A stretch of DNA of 34,514 bases from NCBI GenBank assembly GCA_964058805.1, contig CAXKVV010001525.1, positions 1-34,514 of the forward strand. Direction: 5' to 3'. Of this stretch, positions 22,583 to 33,731 are shown piece by piece. Within the stretch, counting starts at the first letter, position 1; the number at the start of each line of letters is the position of its first letter. The position numbers were made by a program, and so were the translations under genes. This DNA is from Schoenoplectus triqueter. Lineage: Eukaryota; Streptophyta; Magnoliopsida; Poales; Cyperaceae. The notes below the pieces were generated by a model. That model was given only the letters and a program-made list of their open reading frames with translations, did not search any database and had not been told where the DNA came from.

Positions 22583-23031
22583 TCTATACTATTATATAAA
22601 ACATATAAGAATTGGAGAGTCTATTTTTTGTCATGATATTTTTTTAGTATACCCATTTTATCCCTCAATTAGACGGATAACATCTATTTTTGGTTGATCG
22701 AACGTATGTAATCGCATCCATTGATCCCCTCTTTCTCTCCATTTATTTCCTATCTATACTATTATTTTCATTTTATGCACATGATTTACAAATTAGAATA
22801 CTCAATATCTTTCTATTTATGTTATGATATAAAAATTTGATTTAAGGCTTAAAATATACGCTATAATTAGCAACCTTATACATGTTTGGTAAGAAATTAA
22901 TGGTGATAATATATGCTGGAATAATTTGATGATTTATAATTTAATATTAGATCAATGTGAATTTTTATTATCTTATAATGTTTTCATATTTAAATAAAAG
23001 AGTCCACAGCAACGCGTGAGTATATTGCTAG
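22583..23031 (+). mobile_element. Non-autonomous Helitron, copy 2
   Basis: It starts TCTATACTATTATATAAA after A (22582) and ends GTATATTGCTAG followed by T (23032), exactly the A|TC...CTAG|T pattern. The subterminal hairpin seen perfect in copy 1 is decayed here (GTCCACAGCAACGCGTGAG). 449 bp, same family as 3949-4500 and in the opposite orientation. Confidence 0.8.
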
Positions 23032-23252
23032 TAATAATTAAAATGTCATAATTTTTAATTTACATATAAATAAAATGACCTAGATCAAATTTAACAGTTT
23101 TATTTTGAAATTTGAAAAGTCAAGACATGATTGGGGCAAAAAATTAATGCATTTCCACCCTCCTCTTTAATTTTTTATTTATTTGTCTACCATGAGTGCA
23201 TATCTTCTATTTTTCATTCATATTTACAACAGATACATTCAAAAATTCTATT

Positions 23253-23724
23253 CCTTTACAAACCGCGTCTTATTTTCCTGAAATATTTGTTTACTAAAAC
23301 AATAATACATTTACTATACAAATAAGAATGTTATATCATATACTCTAAAAGTTTTGAAATTTGACGAGGATACAAATTATTAACTGACATTTTTTTCCCA
23401 CTTTGGCAACCACAATATTAAGATTTGGCTTATCACACGTATAATTCATTTTTTTTAAAAGATCCCTACATATATAATACTTCTCGAATACTAAATATTT
23501 TAAAACTAGTACGAATTAAAGTTATCAATCAAGAAAATCCACGAGCTTAATATAATAATCATCTGATTGGTTATATAGAATGAAAAATGTAGCCGATTTT
23601 ATCTAATTCGATATAAAAATATAATCATCTGATAGTTTAACAGGGAGATGTAAAAAAAGTATAATAACATTTCAACTTGGTTTTAAGGGTTAGCAATTCA
23701 TTAATGGGAAACTTCGTTTGTCGA

Positions 23725-23727
<3 letters not shown>
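23253..23727. other. AT-rich spacer
   Basis: Nothing recognised apart from a short repeated phrase (ATAATCATCTGATxG at 23556 and 23621). Confidence 0.35.

Positions 23728-23760
<33 letters not shown>
23728..23760. repeat. (TA)n microsatellite, left of foldback element 1
   Basis: About 33 bases of pure alternating AT, followed directly by the element end GAGTGAGGC. Confidence 0.95.
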
Positions 23761-23763
<3 letters not shown>

Positions 23764-24157
23764 TGAGGCTATGGTGCTTCGCGAAGCACAAAACCTCCCG
23801 TGCTTCGCGTCCGTATCTCGAATTTGAAAGTTCATACGCCCGATCCAAACCGTTGAACATGATCTTCATATTGAACTATCTTTGGAGATCAAAATTTATA
23901 TTTTTTTGAATTTTTTTGCTATTTTTTAGATGGGTACAAAATCGCTAGTTTTGGATGGTGCAGAAATCGTTAGATCAGCAAATTTTATACTCATTTAAAA
24001 AATAGCAAAAAAATTCAAAAAAATATAAAATTTGATCTCCAAAGATATTTCAATATGAAGATCATGTTCAACGGTTTGGATCGAGCGTATGAACTTTCAA
24101 ATTCGAGATACAGACGCGAAGCACGGGAGGTTTTGTGCTTCGCGAAGCACCATAGCC

Positions 24158-24161
<4 letters not shown>
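23761..24161. mobile_element. Micron-like foldback element 1 in TA microsatellite
   Basis: The two halves are near-perfect reverse complements for ~170-180 bases, from GTGAGGCTATGGTGCTTCGC inward to GCTATTTTTTAGATG. Each end also contains the self-palindrome GTGCTTCGCGAAGCAC. The unpaired centre reads CTAGTTTTGGATGGTGCAGA. It lies inside a (TA)n run as described for rice Micron elements; the name is by analogy. No coding capacity. Confidence 0.88.

Positions 24162-24211
<50 letters not shown>
24162..24211. repeat. (TA)n microsatellite between the foldback elements
   Basis: About 50 bases of pure alternating TA. Confidence 0.95.
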
Positions 24212-24214
<3 letters not shown>

Positions 24215-24611
24215 TGATGCTATGGTGCTTCGCGAAGCAAAAAAAAATTTGTGCTTCGCGTCCGTATCTCGAATTTCAAAGTTCAAACGGCCAATCCAAA
24301 CCGTTGAACATCATCTTCATATTGAAATATCCTTGGAGATCAAATTTTATATTTGTTTGAACTTTTTTGCTATTTTTTAAATGGGTACAAAGTTTGTTGA
24401 TCTAAAGATTTCTGCACCATCCAAAACTAGCGACTTTGTACCCATCTAAAAAATATCAAAAAAATTCAAAAAAATATAAAATTTGATCTCCAAGGATATT
24501 TCAATATGAAGATGATGTTCAACGGTTTGGATCGGCCGTTTGAACTTTTAAATTCGAGATACGGACGCGAAGCACAAATTTTTTTTTGCTTCGCGAAGCA
24601 CCATAGCATCA

Positions 24612-24614
<3 letters not shown>
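24212..24614. mobile_element. Micron-like foldback element 2, loop inverted relative to element 1
   Basis: The ends are GAGTGATGCTATGGTGCTTC at left and its exact reverse complement at right. The arms are of the same family as element 1 (GAACATCATCTTCATATTGA, TATCTCGAATTT). The centre reads TCTGCACCATCCAAAACTAG, the reverse complement of the centre of element 1, so the copies lie in opposite orientation. Confidence 0.88.

Positions 24615-24652
<38 letters not shown>
24615..24652. repeat. (TA)n microsatellite, right of foldback element 2
   Basis: About 38 bases of pure alternating TA. Confidence 0.95.
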
Positions 24653-24657
<5 letters not shown>

Positions 24658-25724
24658 ATATATAATATACTGAATCCAATTTCTGCAATTTTGTATGCAC
24701 ATGTTGACATAGATTACGTGCAAATAATTTATTATATATTACTTCAAGCTGAAGAACAATGAATTTTGTTCGACGCCATTCGGAGTCAAACCCTTAATTC
24801 ATTATTTAATTCTATTGGTCCAACTACAATGCAAATAAATACGACAATCTTATTTATTATTATTTTCCGGAGTTGTATTTTATTCCTGCATGTATAATTA
24901 ACGAGTGATTAATAAAGGCAGGATTGCAAACGAAATTGAAGATACCAATTAACAGGGTGGATGTAAGATTTTAGTTAGGGGTCAATAATCAGATTTAATA
25001 GTTTATCGGTTCAAATTTATTAATTAAATGAGTATTAAATAAAAATTATTAAAATAATATTTTTTATATATTAAAAATAAAAAAAATAAAAGCCAAAATA
25101 ATAAATAATCATAGATATGAAAAAAAAATCTCTAATGAGACTTTATATTTTAAAATTTTTGTATAATTATTTTTATTTTTCATGATATTAATTTTTTTAA
25201 TAAAAAATAATCAGATGATTCATGAAGATTACAAATTTAATTCATAGAGATCAGATTAATAAAACCTTACCCTAAAAATATTGTTTTTAAAATTCAGTCA
25301 AACTGAACCGTGGGAACTTTGCATCCGCCCCTTGCCAATTATGACTTCCCGTTCTTGATTCATGAACTGAATACGCAAGAATCTGTTGATGGGTCAACAT
25401 TTTCTTCCTGTCCTTTTGTTTATTACATTTACCAACTTTCAAATAATTGAATGATTCAAATATTCAATATATTATATATACCTATGTTTTTAAAATGTAG
25501 AAGGGTCAAACTCAAACCTCTCCATCTATTAGCACACATTTTTTTCCCTCTCTTTTAGTTAAATTTGTGGGCACACATATATTTCATCTGTATATATATA
25601 TGTTCAAATTAAAGTTTAAATTCAATTACAAGTTAAGGATGAAAAATTAATATGTAAAATTTAAAAGCAAAATGACTGTTATCACTCGCATTAAATCTTA
25701 GTCCACATCGATGGCACAAATTAC
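24653..25724. other. AT-rich intergenic stretch
   Basis: No gene or transposon ends recognised. Confidence 0.35.
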
Positions 25725-25880
25725 TAGGGCCGTAAACAAGCCGAGTTGAGACAAACTCGAACTCGGCTCACACATTTTTCAAATTGGCTGGAGCAAGCCA
25801 CGCGATATACTTTCGAGCTGAAAAATTCTGACTCGAACTCAACTCACAGAAACTCGAGTTAAGCTCGCAGCTCGCAATGA
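25725..25880 (+). mobile_element. Truncated hAT-type MITE end
   Basis: TAGGGCCGTAAACAAGCCGAG begins like the hAT element at 16892 (TAGGGCTGCAAAC). It is followed by subterminal repeats of another kind (AACTCGA, GCTCGCAGCTCGC). No right-hand terminal repeat is found, so this looks like one end only, of a related family. Confidence 0.45.
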
Positions 25881-25931
25881 GTATAAAATACTAATAGAAG
25901 TAGGCCTGATAAGTAACAGTTAGCCACATTA

Positions 25932-26285
25932 GGGGTGTGTTTGGCACTTAGAAAAATAGCTAAAAGTTGGAATAGAATAACTATTCTGATGAATTATTTT
26001 AGAAGAGTGCGAAAGAGTTCTAATCCGGTATATCAAGTTATAGGTGATATACTGGATTAACTTTCGTTGGAATAGCGATTATTGTTCGATTATGTTATAT
26101 TATATTATATTATTATATTATATTATGATTATGATTTATTATTATATTATTATTATTATTATGATTTATTATTATTATATTAATATTATGATGATTATTA
26201 TTATATTATATTATTATAATAATTATTGTTATTATTATATTAACATTACTATTAGTATTATGATTTATTATTGTTATTAAATTAC
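25932..26285. mobile_element. MITE with internal TTA repeat, copy 2 (right end lost)
   Basis: GGGGTGTGTTTGGCA, then AAAAGTTGGAATAGAATAAC, TATTCTGATGAATTA, AATCCGGTATA and TTGGAATAGCGATTATTxTT match the left 180 bp of the 12769 element. It then runs into a (TTA/ATTATAT)n tract (26087-26285), as copy 1 does at the same point. The right arm is absent. The bases before it are TTA, suiting a PIF/Harbinger-type site. Confidence 0.65.
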
Positions 26286-26525
26286 TGTTAAAATTATGAG
26301 TTACGAGTCATAATTACCAATGAATAGAAATAGAAACCTTTTTGTCATCGCCATTAATTCCTGATCCTGAAAATCCAACTTCATTTAATTCTTAACCCAG
26401 AAATCGTCATCGTTTATAGTATTTTACAGTACAAAAATGTTGCGCGTTTATTATTTTGAGCCCCATGATTCTAAATAGTGGTCGTCTTCTTTTTTCTTGA
26501 CCATCTCTTTAACATTCACACTTCG

Positions 26526-26585
26526 CTGCCCGCTATTTTTTTGTAGAGTATTTTACTGCCCACTATTTTTTTGTAGAGTATTTTA
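26526..26585. repeat. 30-bp tandem duplication
   Basis: CTGCCCGCTATTTTTTTGTA... (30 bases) is repeated immediately with a single G/A change. A recent slippage or unequal exchange product. Confidence 0.9.
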
Positions 26586-26699
26586 GAGGGTATTCATTCC
26601 GAAAAAGAACAAAGTTATGATCCTCAAATTTGATAAATGACAATGCTCTCGATGTCACGGCGCGCTACAATAAGTCCCGAGTAGTTGAAACAAAATTAC

Positions 26700-27605
26700 A
26701 TAAACACCACCAACTAGTAATGCACCCAAAACCTCTTAAGACTAAAAGTTGAAGATTTTGTTGTGCAGAACTGGTATTGGTATAAACTGATTCAGCGGGT
26801 ACAATACTAGTGCAGTAAGTATCAACTATTAAAAACAACCACAAACAATACGAGAAATTAGAAATAAAACCGACTAATGCATACAACCAACCAACCACAA
26901 TAAAGTAAGAGATGTTATTATGAGATAGATCGAGTCGAACAAACACACAAGAGCGTACACAAGAGATAAAAATGATTCGACTGAGCCTACTCCACTAGAA
27001 GACAAACAACTAATAAACTTATTATAAATTAAGGAGATTATAAAAGCATTTTAATTACTAAAATAAATAATCACTCTCTATTTTTTTTATTCTCTCCTTT
27101 CATTGTTTTTTGTTTAAAGTATATAAAAAAATAAACCTATGAATTTATTGTAGTACTAACTTTTCAGCAACCTCCACCAAAAGAGATGGTCAAGGAATAA
27201 ATAAGAGTTCAAGAGTAAAAATGATATGGGTCAAGGTTGAATTTGGCTCTAAAAACCCAACAAATTTGAGGCAAAATTGCAATACTAAGCTGCGAAACTT
27301 AATATGAGGAGGGACTTAATTGAAAGAGAGAAGTGAAGAACCAAGAGAAAAAATTATGACGAAGATTAATTGTATTGCTTGACTTGATATTACATGGAGT
27401 ATAAATAGTCTATTTATAATAAAAAGAATTTTTTTAAAGACATCACGATATAAATAAACTGTTTCTAAAATATCTCATGTAACAAATACGAAAAATCTTC
27501 TTTCTAAAATATCTCATATAAACTATTTCTTTACAACAACCCGTCAAATCAGTCTTGTAATAAACGAGAGACGAGAGACGAGAGACATATCTTGTCAACA
27601 CAAAC
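26700..27605 (-). mobile_element. Probable LTR / leader relic of a Copia-type retrotransposon
   Basis: The minus strand opens with TGTTGACAAGATATG near 27605, has a TATAAATAGACTATTTATAC box-like segment near 27410, then a pyrimidine-rich leader (CTCTTGGTTCTTCACTTCTC) and long non-coding sequence, as in plant Copia LTRs. The phrase TTTCTAAAATATCTCAT occurs twice (near 27463 and 27502) and CGAGAGA occurs three times (about 27564-27585). No second LTR, primer-binding site or polyprotein is visible. The open frame on this strand is not protein-like. Confidence 0.35.
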
Positions 27606-28357
27606 TGCTCTTTTTTTTAGTGTTGATGACTTGATGTAGTTTTGTTCTTTAGGGAAAAAAATGACAAGACGGACCAACAGATCGTGTGGCAGGCAAATAA
27701 TTTTGGCTGGTTCCATCTATTTTAATATTTTTTATGGGATTCTAAAAAATAAATGAAACTTGGTACGATCCTTATTATTATCAAATATCAAGTCAAGAAC
27801 TATACATGTTATTGGTTTCGGTTACGTACTATAACTTGACTTGATCCAGTTGTTTTTCTTACGTTTAAGAACAAATCTAGTATATATGAACTCAATGGAT
27901 GGATCATATCCCACACTGATGCCAGTAGTGACGATTGGATGGAAATAACTGGTCCCAGTCCCACCCACCTTGCCGAATGCCGATCTGGTTCGTCAAACAA
28001 ACAATTTGTTAGATATCAAACAAACAGTTCTTCTTATTAGTAAAAAAATTACAAATCAAACTTTCAGCGGATTGGATTTTTGCACTCTATATGAGAAACT
28101 TTTAATGTCAGATGAAATACGGAAATTATGACTTCTGAGCACGAGTAGAAGAGAAAGAGATTGAGTGGAAAGAATGACACTATTATTCAGGGGAGAACCA
28201 AGGAATGAAAGAAGAGAGAAATATTGTTTGTTATTTTCTCTTTTCTTTATAGTATACTATAGATGAATAAATATAAAATGTCTCAAGTTTTGTCTCTTAA
28301 TATCTTGATATGTTGACGGTAGATAAATGTGCCGAATAAAGTTTTAATAAAAAGTTG
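27606..28357. other. Intergenic stretch, nothing recognised
   Basis: Mixed AT-rich DNA. No gene, no repeat ends. Confidence 0.35.
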
Positions 28358-28583
28358 TAAATACAAATTTTTATTAGTAATTTTACTATGTAAATTTTTT
28401 TACAAGTAACAAATATTTTCTAACCTAATTGCCCGCACGTAAATTTTTATCAGTAAATTAATTATCCAAATTTTTACTAGCAATAATATTCCCTTACCGA
28501 ATTGCCCGCATGTATTTTTTCATCAGTAAATTAATTATGTAAATTTTTACCAGCAATAATATTCCCTGACCGAACTGCCCGCA
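28358..28583. repeat. 73-bp minisatellite, about three units
   Basis: GCCCGC recurs at 28431, 28504 and 28577, exactly 73 bases apart. Each unit reads TTTTTxATCAGTAAATTAAT, then AAATTTTTACxAGCAATAAT and ATTCCCTxACCGAA. The first unit (28358-28430) is most diverged (AGTAATTTTACTATGTAAAT, CAAGTAACAAATATTTTCTA). Confidence 0.85.
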
Positions 28584-29024
28584 ACAAATCTTTACCATCT
28601 TAAATTTTTTAACATAACAATCATATAAAATTTAGTACATTTTTTACTAAAATTTAATACATCAATAACTTGAGAGAAAAACTGAGGGCGTTATATCACT
28701 ACTCATTATAAGTAGTCATAGACTCATAGTATATGTTCTTTCTATATTGCATAACTTGCGTACAATTATTAACATTATTAAAAACGTTATCGATTTAATG
28801 AAATATGTGAAATACTTATATATGCTCTCTTAATGAAAATGACAATTTTAAAAACATCTAAATATAATTATTTTTATACTATCTTCAAATATAATAAATT
28901 TACAATTAATTATTTAACAAACAACGGGCTGACTCATCGATTCGATTAATCATTCAACCAATGGATAATTGACACGAAGGATTCTTGAGCTAATATGCAG
29001 TTACCTTATGATTAACATCGAATA

Positions 29025-29252
29025 GGGCTCTTTCGTTTGGGGATCGGGGCTACGTTCGCAGCCCTCGAACTAATTTTGGAGTTCGCAGCTTTTTCGAGCT
29101 GTTGATTTTGTATCGTGATTCGTAATAGTCATTAAAAATATGAATTTCAAAAATAGAATATATTAAAAATTTGAATCTCGATGCAAAATCATTGGTTCAA
29201 GAAGGCTGTGAACTCAAAAATTGATTTGAAGGACTGATCCTTTGGTGGATCA
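29025..29252. mobile_element. Decayed foldback MITE
   Basis: The left arm GGGCTCTTTCGTTTGGGGAT ... GGAGTTCGCAGCTTTTTCGAG ... TTGATTTTGTATCG pairs with the reverse complement of the right arm (CCACCAAAGGATCAG, GAGTTCACAGCCTTCTTGA, TGATTTTGCATCGAGATTC). About 228 bp. The ends recall Tourist-like GGGCTxTTTxGTTTGG. Confidence 0.55.
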
Positions 29253-29304
29253 TTAATTATGTGCTCTTATTTATTCATTTGCATAGTTTGCTAGAAATTT
29301 CAAG

Positions 29305-29524
29305 ACGGGAAGATATCACTTAATAATGGTTATTTTTCAATCTTAACTATAGAATTTCGAATGAATTTGAAAAGAATTCTGAAAATAAAAGATATTATAA
29401 TATATCTTGAACTTATAAATTGATACTGATTTAAATATTATACACTTTATACATTATTTGATATTACATCAAAACCACTAAATTTTATATATTTTGTAAT
29501 AGTTACATGAGTCTTTGATGGACG
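29305..29524. mobile_element. Half copy of the 15007 foldback MITE
   Basis: GGGAAGATATCACTTAATAATGG, CTTATAAATTGATACTGATT, ATTATTTGATATTACATCAA and TATATTTTGTAATAGTTACA follow the order of the left half of the 15007-15389 element, ending at TCTTTGATGGAC. The second arm is missing. Confidence 0.55.
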
Positions 29525-31821
29525 AGCAGTTCTTCAATGAGGATCTAATTTTGAATCGTTGGATATTTATTTTTTTCAATCGGATGGCCGAAAACTATTT
29601 GGAGCCGGTAACCTGAAGCAACCGGTTACTAGAGGACCAACAGTCGGTCACCAAATAATGAGAAAAGCATTTTCGTATTTCTGTCCATCAAGTCGTAGAT
29701 CCTTTGCTCAAGCTCTCCATTTTGATAATATGTATCTTTCCTTAAAGTGCTCACGTCTTAACCAATCGACTTCTTTTCTCCTTCCTCCTCCCCATCCTAC
29801 ACTAGGTTTTTCTTTGCTTCTCTCATCCAACTTTTTTATCTCCATCTCTTGGCTTTTGTTTCTCCTCTCTTAGCGCCACCTACTTTGACACAAAAGCCGA
29901 GATATGGGTCCATGCTGGAAAACTTCCCTTCATGTGATTTTTTTTTCCATTGCGTTGATGTTGATGTAACACATATGATGAAGTTCAAGCTATAAATTGT
30001 ATACCCTGATACATGATTTTTGTCATTTTCTTCCTCTTCCGTTCATAGATATCAAATACTGGAAAACAATTGTCTGATCACAAGTAAAATTGCTCTTAGT
30101 CTACACTTAAAAGTTTATTTACGGGATTTTTTTTCCTTTTAATTGATGATCAGTTTAGTTTTACATGTATATTGAGGTTCAATTTTTTTCTCACTCAAAG
30201 AAAGGTTTGGACTAAAATGAAGTTTTCTTTTCTAATTTTGTTTTCAATTTCACTTAATATTAGTGCTCCCTACTAGAAAATTTGACATAAGCCTGCATAG
30301 CTAATGTTATTTATGTGCAAATATTGAAAAAAAAACGCAAATAAAAATTCTGATCATGCACACAATAAATAATTGTACTTAGCACGCAAAATGAAATCTG
30401 ACCACGCACGCTGATGAAAATTTCTATCCAATTCTTTTTTTGTTACTTAAATATATTCATGGAGGCATCCCAATTTAAATCTAATGACAAAAAATCACAC
30501 ACAGCCTTAAAAATATTTAAAAATGGAAGAAATTTCCTAAAAATATATAAAAATAATAAAATTAGAGTTAGTGATGGAAATCAACTAACTACTAATTTTG
30601 ATGACAAAGAAAATTATCGTTGAGTTTCAAAATTTTACAAAGAATTATATAACTTTTTTTATCATATTTCATTTTCATTTTATTACCATTTAAGTTTATT
30701 TTACGATCCAATGCGCATGTCCTCTCAAAAAATATTTTGATTCCTTATGCATATGCCAATTTATTTTAACCTGAATGTATTTAGTTCTTTTTTATTATTA
30801 ATTCTTGAATTTAATAACAAAAATAATTTGATTTCCGTATGCATATGTCAATCTTTGAATTGCTAATTGAAAACATGATGGTTAATTGCAAACATCCATA
30901 ATTTGTTATTAAACATTTGTGCACGATTGATCAAATTATTTTTTTTCGTTGCTTAGTTTCTATGTTTTTTCCCCTTAAGCACACAAGTGTGTGTGTGTGT
31001 ATATATATATATTCTTAAACTAATTCCATATTAATTAATATTTCATAATATCACTTAATATAAATTAATCTTATAAAATAGCACTAATTTGTAAACTATT
31101 TATCTATTATTTTATTGACTTATTGTTATAATGCTCTAAGTATTTAGATCAAATTCCACTTCTCACATGCAAAGGGATGTGTTGGACTCACATCCTAGAG
31201 AGTAACCATTCACTTGCAAAAGAGAAGTTTAATTTATAGACTTAAAGAGTAGATATTGAGACTTGATATGATGAATATAGGGACTTAAATATAATTATGG
31301 AGACAAATAGAGTAGCTATACAACTGATAGTCATGGTACTGTTAAAAAAAAACTTCTATATAACTTTTGTGCCAAAATATTTGAAGCCCATCTTTCTAGT
31401 GTCCATCAAGAATTTATTTTATACTACTACGAAAGATATTTATTAAACTGAAAGTCTCATATGTTAATTCTAAACAATTATCTATTATAATGAAATACTA
31501 AAACTGAAAGTCTCATGTCCATCAAGAATTTATTTTATACAGTCAAAGGTGTATCAACAAAAAATTGTATATATATGTAAAACCTAAAAGATGTTCTATC
31601 AAATAGAAGCTTTTTATTTGTTCAAATGATAAAGAAAAATATTAGCTAATCAAATATTGAAAGAATGATATAGAAAACAAAAGAAGAGAGTAAAATATAT
31701 GTGCTTAGTGATCACTTGCTCTTGCAAGTCATAAGTAATAATTATTTCTTTAAAATTTTATTGTTATAATTGATATATATATATATTAATATAGATTTAT
31801 AATATATTAATATATATATTT
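29525..31821. other. Intergenic stretch with small repeats
   Basis: 29750-29880 is CT-rich, like a plant leader, but has no supported gene. (GT)n(TA)n lies at 30987-31010. A 24-base direct repeat GTCCATCAAGAATTTATTTT... is at 31401-31424 and 31517-31540, and AAACTGAAAGTCTCAT is at 31445-31460 and 31501-31516, abutting the second copy. A short TA run lies near 31770-31818. Confidence 0.4.
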
Positions 31822-32214
31822 GGACTATAGTATTATGCATAGCACATATTTGCGTCATGCGCTATGGATCGGTTCTTTGTTTTCAAAATCTAAATGGTTG
31901 ATACAAACTGCTCAAAATGATTTCCATACGAATATATAGTTATAGATCAAAATTTATATTTTTTTAGAATGTTTTCACCATTTTTTAGATGGTTAGAAAA
32001 TTATTTTTTTTGAATGACTCATAATAATTAAATCAAGCTATTTTCTAACTATTATAAAAAAATAGTTAAAAAATCTAAAAAATATAAAATGTAGTCTATA
32101 TCTAGATATTTATATAAAATTTATTTTGAGCAATTTAAATCGACCATTTAGACTTTAAAAATAAAAAACTATATAACACGAAAATGATCCGTACTATACA
32201 TAACATCATAGCCC
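31822..32214. mobile_element. Diverged relative of the Micron-like foldback elements
   Basis: About 393 bp. GGACTATAGTATTATGCATA pairs with the reverse complement of the right end (GGGCTATGATGTTATGTATA), and pairing continues through TCTAAATGGTxGAT and GCTCAAAATxATTT. It shares the inner GATCAAAATTTATATTTTTT and CATTTTTTAGATGG layout and the length of the 23761 and 24212 elements, and lies beside a TA run on the left. Confidence 0.6.
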
Positions 32215-32729
32215 GACTGATATTTGCTGATACGTGAAATATTTAAAGATCAACCCATAGCGGACTTCTCTCAAAGCTAAATTCAAATTGTGTATATCCG
32301 CATCATTCCCACTTCAGCAAAACTTTTGATCCTGTGCTTGCGATGCCTTTTCAAAAGTAACTTATGGTACATGTAAATTAATGTTGTTAAGTTCGACTAT
32401 GAACGAAGTTTGAGACTTCATAGAACCTTCAGTTAAAAACTATTTGATGCAAGAACACTATTTTGCAATTAGTGAACAAGATGTATATATTTTTCGTCCT
32501 GTTGCAACAACTGGAAAGGTATTAATTATTAAATGATACACAATATCTTCTTCTTGCTTTCATATTAATATAAGGTTATTTTCTAATATACCTCTCAACT
32601 TGTTTTAATTTTCTTATTTCTTTTCTAACTCTTCAAAATCTTCTTCTTGCTATCCGACTCTTATAAATCGTTCTTATTTGTCCACCTAATTATTACAACA
32701 CACTTAATTATAAGAGGTTATATATAATA
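32215..32729. other. AT-rich spacer before the right-end gene
   Basis: Nothing recognised. Confidence 0.35.
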
Positions 32730-33731
32730 TATCAAATCAAAAATTTGGGCTTGGCCTTGAAAACAGCCCATTTTATCAGGATTCGAACTGATCCAACTCT
32801 ATCATGTGCAAAGCTGACAGCCTGAAACAGCAACACCTAATCTTACTCGTTACTACAATCCCATGGTGGCTCCGGGCCTCCGACTTTCACTAGACAACAA
32901 GGGCACTGACAACTCCCGTGTGACATGTCCAACTGTCTAATCTTACTTAGAAGAATCAAAACTCTGAAAGAAGCTTATTTAGTGAAAATTACCTGGAATA
33001 ACCTGAAACATGAGCTTCGCTAACTACTTGGATAAATCATACAAGAGACCAGGCAAACAGGAGTTAACACACCAAATTGTACCAACTCGAATACTCGATT
33101 GATTTCATGACCAACTGATGTGGTGACTGAAAGAACCTGCCACTCAGGAAATCTGGTTCAGGAACCAAGCAGGATCTATAGGACGACCACAATACATATA
33201 TACAATTAAGCTTACATAAAAAAAATTATATACTAATATACTATAGTGATGAACCTACAGTCTAGATCCATTTGAAAACAATTTACGTTGATCGGTTAGC
33301 CCTACAGGCCATGTGCTTCCCAACATAAAGCAAAACTTCATTTCAGCAACGATGAGCCAGAATTTCATTATTGCAGAGCTCTACCAAAGATCTATATTTC
33401 TTAGAATGAAACAAGAATTTGAATATACGGAATATACCTTCCTTCACCAACTTACTAGTTTTAATGTTACAAAAATCAGAAGATAGCAAAGTGCTCCAAA
33501 TCTCTAACTCTCTCGCTCTCTTTTGTTATCCCTCTCATCTCACCTCACTAACTACCCAAGTGACCTATAACTAACAGTTATGGCATGAGAATAATGCAAT
33601 GTACTGCTAGTGCGTAAGGGATAATGTACACACTATACATGGCTTCAATATCCAACTAAAAAGTTACTGCAAAAAATTGCATACATCAATATATAAAAAA
33701 GATAAGACAATTATTCTAATTCTAAGGAATA
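32730..33731 (-). other. Sequence downstream of the right-end gene, probably 3' UTR and flank
   Basis: This stretch is less AT-rich than its left neighbour but has no sustained frame. The part near 33000-33200 has CAG|GT-like junctions on the minus strand and could include a spliced 3' UTR. No function can be assigned. Confidence 0.25.

Larger units (their letters stand above)
22060..23252 (+). repeat. Segmental duplication, copy B, interrupted by inserted DNA
   Basis: The two halves (22060-22345 and about 23190-23252) match copy A. The intervening DNA contains the Helitron at 22583-23031, so the Helitron, and probably a larger insertion, arrived after or independently of the duplication. 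Confidence 0.75.

Noticed and set aside
23728..24652. CRISPR-like array because of repeated blocks
   Set aside because: Units are ~400-bp palindromes in TA microsatellite in a plant genome, not short repeats with spacers.
24055..24723. Two open frames with matching tails (LEFQSSNGQSKPLN-type)
   Set aside because: They are the arms of the foldback elements read through the TA repeat (the poly-IY tract); similarity reflects the repeat, not a protein.
26665..26946. 93-codon minus-strand frame with hydrophobic stretches
   Set aside because: It lies in LTR-like non-coding sequence and has no recognisable domain.
29559..29873. 104-codon plus-strand frame
   Set aside because: No domain, ends in a CT-rich Leu/Ser/Phe tract, and no splice or codon support.
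32765..32800. tRNA-like GTTCGAATCC on the minus strand
   Set aside because: Only the T-arm-like motif is present; no acceptor stem, D-arm or anticodon arm can be formed around it.
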